Below are positions 58,750 to 64,000 of a stretch of 64,000 nt of DNA, in pieces (positions within the stretch are counted from its first letter, which is position 1; each line of letters begins with the position of its first letter). The notes below the pieces were generated by a model, which made no database searches, was not told where the DNA came from, and worked only from the letters and a program-made list of their open reading frames with translations. This DNA is from an uncultured Alphaproteobacteria bacterium. GTDB taxonomy: Bacteria; Pseudomonadota; Alphaproteobacteria; UBA8366; JADFVY01. The stretch spans positions 1 through 64,000 of the forward strand of contig CAMYKU010000016.1 of the NCBI GenBank assembly GCA_947259105.1. Direction: 5' to 3'. The position numbers and the translations under genes were made by a program.

Positions 58750-61524
58750 ATGACCAAGTTGAACAAACGGCGGGAAATCGTCGACCGGGCGGCCGTCGGA
58801 GATGCCGCGCACGCGGCCGTGGACGCGGCGAAGAACGATGCCGCGGCGCAGCGAGCCCTCCTCGGCATCTATCGCGCGGCGCTGGAGGCCGGCCGGGCCG
58901 TTGTCCGCCGCCGCTTCGAGGCCGACCAGAACGGCACCCGGGCCGCCGCCGGCAACTGCTTCCTGATGGATCAGCTGATCCGGGTCATGCACGACGTCGC
59001 GGTCACGCGCTTCTACCGCGTCGCCAACCCGACGGCCGGCGAGCTGCTGGCGATCGTCGCGGTCGGCGGCTACGGGCGCGGCGAACTGGCGCCCGGCTCC
59101 GATATCGACCTGCTGTTCGTGCTGCCCTACAAGAGCACGCCGTACAGCGAGCAGGTGGTCGAGCACATCCTCTACCTGTTGTGGGACATGGGGCTGAAGG
59201 TCGGCCACGCGACGCGGTCCGTGGACGAGTGCATCCGGCAGGCGCGCGCCGACATGACGATCCGCACCGGGATTCTCGAGGCGCGCTATATCTGGGGCGA
59301 GAAGGCGCTGTTCACCGAACTGCGCAAGCGGTTCCTGAAGAATATCGTTGCCGGCACCGGCCCGGAATTCGTCGAGGCCAAGCTGCGCGAGCGCGACGAG
59401 CGGCATCTGCGGATGGGCGATTCGCGCTATGTGCTGGAGCCAAACATCAAGGACGGCAAGGGCGGCCTGCGCGACCTGCAGACGCTGTACTGGATCGGCA
59501 AGTATCTCTACCAGGTGGACGAGGTCGACCAGCTGGTCGAGCGCGGCGTGCTGCACAAGGCGGAAGCGGCCAAGTTCAACAAGGCGCACGACTACCTGTG
59601 GACGTTGCGCTGCCACCTGCACTATCTGACCGGCCGGCCCGACGAGCGGCTGACCTTCGACGTCCAGCCGGAGCTTGCCGCCCGCATGGGTTATGCCGAT
59701 CGGGCCGGGGTCCAGGGCGTCGAGCGTTTCATGAAGCACTACTTCCTGGTGGCCAAGGATATCGGCGACCTGACGCGCATCTACTGCGCGGCGCTCGAGG
59801 AGCGTCATCAGCGCCGCCGGCGCTTCGGCATTCCCGGAATAGCCCTGTTCAACAGGGAGATCGAGGGCTTTGCGCTGGAGGGCGACCGCCTCACGGTCCC
59901 CGACAAGAACCATTTCAGGGACCATCCGATCGACCTGTTGCGGCTGTTCGCGGTCTCGCAGGAGCACGAGGTGGATATCCATCCCGACGCGCTCTACCGG
60001 ATCACGCGGAATCTGAACCGGATCGACAGGAAACTCCGGGAGGATCCGGAGGCGAACCGGATCTTCCTGGATATCCTGACCTCGCCCAAGGACCCGGAGG
60101 TGACGCTGCGGCACATGAACGAGGCCGGCGTGTTCGGCAAGTTCGTCCCCGATTTCGGCCGTGTCGTCGCGCAGATGCAGTACGACATGTACCATGTCTA
60201 CACCACCGACGAGCACACCATCTTCGCGATCGGCGTGCTGCACCGGATCGAGGCGGGGATGCTGGCCGACGAGCTGCCGCTGGCCACCGGCATCATCGGC
60301 CAGGTGCTGTCGCGCGAGGTGCTCTATGTCGCGGTGCTGCTGCACGATATCGCCAAGGGCCGCGGCGGCGACCATTCGCTTCTCGGCGCCGGCGTCGCCC
60401 GCAAGCTGTGCCCGCGGCTCGGCTTTACGCCGGAACAGACCGAGACCGTCGCCTGGCTGGTCGAACACCACCTGGCGCTGAGCCGCACCGCCTTCAAGCG
60501 CGACCTGAACGACCCGAAGACCGCCAGCGACTTCGCCGAGCTGGTGCAGTCGCCCGAGCGGCTGCGCCTGTTGCTGTGCCTGACCGTCGCGGACATCAGG
60601 GCGGTCGGGCCGCGGGTCTGGAACGGCTGGAAGGCGTCGCTCCTGCGCGAGATCTATCACCTGACCGAGGAGCGGCTGTCCGGCGGCGCGTCGGCCAGCG
60701 ATATCCGGGAGGCCCGCACGGAGCGCGCCAAGCATGCGCTGCGCGAGGCGCTGGCCGACTGGCCCGAGGATGAGCTGGAGCGGCATCTTGCGCGCGGCCA
60801 TCCCCGCTACTGGCTGGCCTTCGATACCGAATCCCTGGTGCGGCATGCACGGCTTGCCCGCAAGGCCGACGCGGCGGAGCGCCCGCTCACCGTCGACACG
60901 GCGGTCGACTCGTATCATGCGGCAACCGAGGTCACGGTCTATACGCCCGACCACCCGGGCCTGTTCAGCCGCATTACCGGCGCGCTGTCGGTCAGCGGCG
61001 CCAACATCGTCGATGCGCGCATCAACACCTTCACCGACGGCATGGCGCTGGACGTCTTCCAGGTCCAGGACGCCGAAGGCGGCGCCTTCGACCGGCCCGA
61101 CAAGCTCGCCCGCCTGTCGGCCTGTATCGAGCAGTCGCTCGCCGGCAAGCTGCGGCCGGATCTCGAGCTGGCGGCGGCGCCGGCGATTCCGAGCCGCACC
61201 CGCGTCTTCCACGTGCCGCCCCGGGTGCTGATCGAAAACGCGGCGAGCCGTACCTACACGGTGATCGAGGTGAACGGCCGCGACCGGCCCGGCCTGCTCT
61301 ACGACATGACCCGCGCCCTGACCGCTCTCGGCCTGCAGATCGCCAACGCCAAGATCTTCACCTACGGCGCGCGCGTCGTCGACGTCTTCTATGTCCGCGA
61401 CGTCTTCGGCATGAAGGTCGAGCATGAAGGCAAGCTCAAGCAGATCCGCGAGACGCTGATGCCGATCCTCGACCAGGCCAACCCGAAGGAAGAGGCGGGC
61501 AAGCAGGTGGCGGCGGCGGAGTAG
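58750..61524 (+). CDS. glnD: P-II uridylyltransferase/uridylyl-removing enzyme
   Basis: Bifunctional nitrogen sensor of 924 residues that uridylylates P-II when glutamine is low and removes UMP when it is high. The nucleotidyltransferase site GGYGRGELAPGSDIDLLF lies at about 106-123, with Asp118 and Asp120 as metal ligands. The HD domain with LLHDIAKGRGGDH lies mid-protein, and two ACT domains (about 720-800 and 835-910) start VTVYTPDHPGLFSRITGAL and IEVNGRDRPGLLYDMTRAL. The start MTKLNKRREIVDRAAVG at 58750 fits family length. Its likely target is GlnK at 17.6 kb. Confidence 0.96.
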   Translation: MTKLNKRREIVDRAAVGDAAHAAVDAAKNDAAAQRALLGIYRAALEAGRAVVRRRFEADQNGTRAAAGNCFLMDQLIRVMHDVAVTRFYRVANPTAGELLAIVAVGGYGRGELAPGSDIDLLFVLPYKSTPYSEQVVEHILYLLWDMGLKVGHATRSVDECIRQARADMTIRTGILEARYIWGEKALFTELRKRFLKNIVAGTGPEFVEAKLRERDERHLRMGDSRYVLEPNIKDGKGGLRDLQTLYWIGKYLYQVDEVDQLVERGVLHKAEAAKFNKAHDYLWTLRCHLHYLTGRPDERLTFDVQPELAARMGYADRAGVQGVERFMKHYFLVAKDIGDLTRIYCAALEERHQRRRRFGIPGIALFNREIEGFALEGDRLTVPDKNHFRDHPIDLLRLFAVSQEHEVDIHPDALYRITRNLNRIDRKLREDPEANRIFLDILTSPKDPEVTLRHMNEAGVFGKFVPDFGRVVAQMQYDMYHVYTTDEHTIFAIGVLHRIEAGMLADELPLATGIIGQVLSREVLYVAVLLHDIAKGRGGDHSLLGAGVARKLCPRLGFTPEQTETVAWLVEHHLALSRTAFKRDLNDPKTASDFAELVQSPERLRLLLCLTVADIRAVGPRVWNGWKASLLREIYHLTEERLSGGASASDIREARTERAKHALREALADWPEDELERHLARGHPRYWLAFDTESLVRHARLARKADAAERPLTVDTAVDSYHAATEVTVYTPDHPGLFSRITGALSVSGANIVDARINTFTDGMALDVFQVQDAEGGAFDRPDKLARLSACIEQSLAGKLRPDLELAAAPAIPSRTRVFHVPPRVLIENAASRTYTVIEVNGRDRPGLLYDMTRALTALGLQIANAKIFTYGARVVDVFYVRDVFGMKVEHEGKLKQIRETLMPILDQANPKEEAGKQVAAAE

Positions 61525-61631
61525 GACCGCCGGAACAGCGTCAGCACGGACAGGCCGGCGCCGCCGGATCGGGAACGGTCAATAGCCGATTCGCCTTTTT
61601 TCCGCCGCGTCTATCGGCTATCTCTCGCGCC

Positions 61632-63194
61632 ATGGCACTGCTCAAATCCATCGCCACCGTCGGCTCGTTCACCATGGTCAGCCGCGTGCTCGGCTTCGCA
61701 CGCGAGATTCTGATCGCCAACGTGATCGGCCCGGGGATGATCGCGGACGCCTTCATCTTCGCCTTCAAGTTCCCGAATTTCTTTCGCCGCATGTTCGCCG
61801 AGGGCGCCTTCAACGCGGCCTTCGTGCCGCTCTACGCGGGCCGCCACGAGCAGGAGGGCGGCGCCGCCGCGCGGCGCTTCGCGGGCGAGGTCGCCGGCGT
61901 CATGGTCAGCTGGATGCTGCTGCTGACGCTGCTGGCGATGGCGGCGATGCCGTGGATCATGATGGTCCTTGCCTGGGGCTGGATCGACGAGCCGGTAAAG
62001 TTCGACCTGACCGTCAACCTGACGCGAATCACCTTCCCCTACCTGCTGTTCATGGTGCTTACCGCGATGCTGAGCGGCATGCTGAACGCGCTCGGCAGGT
62101 TCGCCGCCGCGGCGGCCGCGCCGATCCTGCTCAACGTCGTCCTGATTTCGGTCCTGCTGCTGGTGAGGGCGGGCTGGCTCGACCTGCCCGGCCACGCGCT
62201 GGCCTGGGGCGTGGCGATCGCCGGCATGGGACAGTTCCTGTGGCTCGCCTGGTCGTGCCACCGCATGAAGATCCTGCCGCGCCTGCCGCGCCCGCGCCTC
62301 ACCCCCGGCGTGCGGCGGCTGTTCACGCTGATGCTGCCCGGCGTGATCGGGGCCGGCGTCGTCCATATCAACCTGCTGGTCGACCAGTTCCTGGCGACGC
62401 TGCTGCCCGAGGGCTCGCTCTCCTATCTCTATCTCGCCGACCGCGTGAACCAGTTCCCGCTCGGCGTGGTCGGCGTCTCGGTCGGCGTGGCGCTGCTGCC
62501 GATGATGAGCCGCCAGTTGCGCGCCGGCGATGCCGATGCGGCCATCCACAACCAGAACCGGGCGGTCGAGTTCGCCCTCTTCCTGGCGGTCCCCGCGGCT
62601 GCGGCGTTCATCGCCATCGGCGGCCCCATCGTCGCCGTGATGTACCAGCACGGCCAGACCGACGCCGTCGAGGCGCGCGCCATCGCCCAGGCGCTGGCCG
62701 CCTTCGCGGTCGGGTTGCCGGCGGCGGTGCTGATCAAGGCGTTTCAGCCCGGCTTCTATGCGCGCAGCGATACGGTGACCCCGTTCAAGGTGACGCTGGC
62801 GGCGGTGGTCCTGAATATCGTGCTGGCGGTCGGCCTGATGCAGCTGATCCTGCATACGGGGATCGCGCTGGCGACCTCGCTGTCCTACTGGTTCACCGCC
62901 GGCGCACTGGGGCTGATTCTCTACCGGCGCGGCCAGTTGCGGTTCGACGACAGGGTCCGGCGCCGCGTCCCGTTGATCGTTTTTTGCGCCTGCATCATGG
63001 GGCTCGCCGTCTGGGGGCTGGCGCTGGCCCTGGCGGATCCGCTCGGCGGATTGCTGTGGCAGAAGATCGGCGCGCTGGCCGCCATCGTCATCGCCGGCGC
63101 CGCGGTCTACGGGGTCCTCGTGCTGGCCACCGGCGCGATGAAGCTTTCCGACCTGTCGGCGCTACGCCGCAAGGGGACACCCCCTGCCGCTTGA
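61632..63194 (+). CDS. murJ: Lipid II flippase MurJ
   Basis: Inner-membrane protein of 520 residues with about fourteen hydrophobic segments, which moves the peptidoglycan precursor lipid II to the periplasmic side. The N-terminal VGSFTMVSRVLGFAREILIA and NFFRRMFAEGAFNAAFVP are MurJ hallmarks, and a later ALPAAVLIK-type segment occurs as GLPAAVLIKAFQPGFYARSD. It lies 107 bp after glnD and 75 bp before trpS, the usual order in alphaproteobacteria. Confidence 0.95.
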   Translation: MALLKSIATVGSFTMVSRVLGFAREILIANVIGPGMIADAFIFAFKFPNFFRRMFAEGAFNAAFVPLYAGRHEQEGGAAARRFAGEVAGVMVSWMLLLTLLAMAAMPWIMMVLAWGWIDEPVKFDLTVNLTRITFPYLLFMVLTAMLSGMLNALGRFAAAAAAPILLNVVLISVLLLVRAGWLDLPGHALAWGVAIAGMGQFLWLAWSCHRMKILPRLPRPRLTPGVRRLFTLMLPGVIGAGVVHINLLVDQFLATLLPEGSLSYLYLADRVNQFPLGVVGVSVGVALLPMMSRQLRAGDADAAIHNQNRAVEFALFLAVPAAAAFIAIGGPIVAVMYQHGQTDAVEARAIAQALAAFAVGLPAAVLIKAFQPGFYARSDTVTPFKVTLAAVVLNIVLAVGLMQLILHTGIALATSLSYWFTAGALGLILYRRGQLRFDDRVRRRVPLIVFCACIMGLAVWGLALALADPLGGLLWQKIGALAAIVIAGAAVYGVLVLATGAMKLSDLSALRRKGTPPAA

Positions 63195-63269
63195 CCGGCC
63201 GGGCGGGAGCGGCGATAAACCGCTCGCGCCGAATCCCGGCGGCTTTGTTCGTTCAGAGAGACAACACCC

Positions 63270-64000
63270 ATGAACCGCATCTTTTCGGGCATCCAGCCCA
63301 CCGGCAACCTGCACCTGGGAAATTATCTCGGCGCCGTGCGCAACTGGGTCGATCTGCAGCACGACTACGAGTGCATCTACTGCGTGGTCGATCTGCATGC
63401 GATTACCCAGTGGCAGGATCCCGAAGTGCTTCGCGATTCGACCCGCGAGGTCACGGCGGCGCTGATCGCGGCGGGCATCGATCCCGAAAGGAACATCGTC
63501 TTCAACCAGAGCCAGAATCCCGACCACGCCCAGCTGGCCTGGATCTTCAACTGCGTCGCCCGACTCGGCTGGCTGAACCGCATGACCCAGTTCAAGGAGA
63601 AGGCGGGCAAGCACCGCGAGAACGCCTCGGTGGGGCTCTATGCATATCCCAACCTGATGGCGGCCGACATCCTGGCCTACAAGGGCACCCACGTGCCGGT
63701 CGGCGAGGACCAGAAGCAGCATCTGGAACTGTGCCGCGATATCGCGCAGAAGTTCAACAACGACTACGGCGTCGAATTCTTCCCGATCACCGAGCCGCTG
63801 ATTCTGGGCGCGGCGACCCGCGTGATGTCGCTGCGCGACGGTGCGGCCAAGATGTCAAAGTCGGAATCGTCCGACTACAGCCGCATCAATTTCACCGACG
63901 GGCCCGACGAGATCGCGAAGAAGATCCGCAAGGCCAGGACCGACCCGGAGCCGTTGCCGTCCGAGGCCGCGGGGCTCGAGGGCCGGCCCGAGGCCGCGAA
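63270..64000 (+). CDS. trpS: Tryptophanyl-tRNA synthetase (5' part)
   Basis: Class I aminoacyl-tRNA synthetase that charges tRNA-Trp. The first 243 or so residues are in the window and the gene runs off the right edge. The HIGH-type motif [12 protein letters not shown] and the start [12 protein letters not shown] are clear; the second signature [13 protein letters not shown] and the intermediate [15 protein letters not shown] are also present. The reading frame is intact to the end. The ATG at 63270 has AGAGAGA upstream. Confidence 0.96.
   Translation, partial: MNRIFSGIQPTGNLHLGNYLGAVRNWVDLQHDYECIYCVVDLHAITQWQDPEVLRDSTREVTAALIAAGIDPERNIVFNQSQNPDHAQLAWIFNCVARLGWLNRMTQFKEKAGKHRENASVGLYAYPNLMAADILAYKGTHVPVGEDQKQHLELCRDIAQKFNNDYGVEFFPITEPLILGAATRVMSLRDGAAKMSKSESSDYSRINFTDGPDEIAKKIRKARTDPEPLPSEAAGLEGRPEAA

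Overview
The window is a high-GC, gene-dense stretch of an alphaproteobacterial chromosome. The evidence is the split ATP synthase operon (F1 genes atpHAGDC without F0), the order mdh-sucC-sucD-sucA-sucB and sdhC-sdhD-sdhA-sdhB, the glnD-murJ-trpS order, the mesaconyl-CoA hydratase of the ethylmalonyl-CoA pathway, and the large PstC/PstA permeases. The gene set resembles Rhodospirillales-like heterotrophs. No genus can be named from sequence alone. I see no rRNA, tRNA, insertion sequence, prophage or CRISPR array.

Layout. 1-5.1 kb: pgk (minus), a 35-bp perfect inverted-repeat element, lpd, an MFS transporter, a long hairpin and a small CigR-like lipoprotein. 5.2-10.9 kb: xerC, a DUF484 gene and a transaldolase on minus, then priA and an enolase-superfamily gene on plus. 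11.1-16.1 kb: atpHAGDC. 16.2-17.9 kb: amt-glnK. 18.0-20.1 kb: three tandem, related, secreted proteins of unknown function on minus. 20.3-27.9 kb: a complete phosphate module, phoR, a triple Pho box, then pstS-pstC-pstA-pstB-phoU-phoB. 28.0-33.8 kb: a CitE-like lyase, mch and sdhCDAB. 33.9-40.2 kb: a PaiB-like protein, an ICMT-like methyltransferase, an SAF-type oxidoreductase, an SDR, zapE and a large membrane protein built of three repeated units. 40.4-47.9 kb: mdh-sucCDAB. 47.9-52.0 kb: a membrane-anchored LAS-type peptidase, a palindromic element, and a minus-strand ParA/ribbon-helix-helix/PAS operon with a second ParA upstream across an AT-rich gap. 52.3-64 kb: maeB (minus), mutS, a HEPN-like gene, glnD, murJ and the 5' part of trpS.

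The genes join central carbon flow (pgk, lpd, sdh, mdh, suc, maeB, mch) to oxidative phosphorylation (atp, sdh) and to nitrogen (amt, glnK, glnD) and phosphate (pho/pst) control. GlnD, the uridylyltransferase acting on PII, lies in the same window as one of its PII substrates.

The least explained parts are the three secreted paralogues, which share a Cys pair exactly 24 residues apart. Next come the double-ParA/RHH/PAS cluster with its 29% GC intergenic island, the triplicated two-TM plus PH-like protein, and the HEPN-like gene inserted between mutS and glnD.
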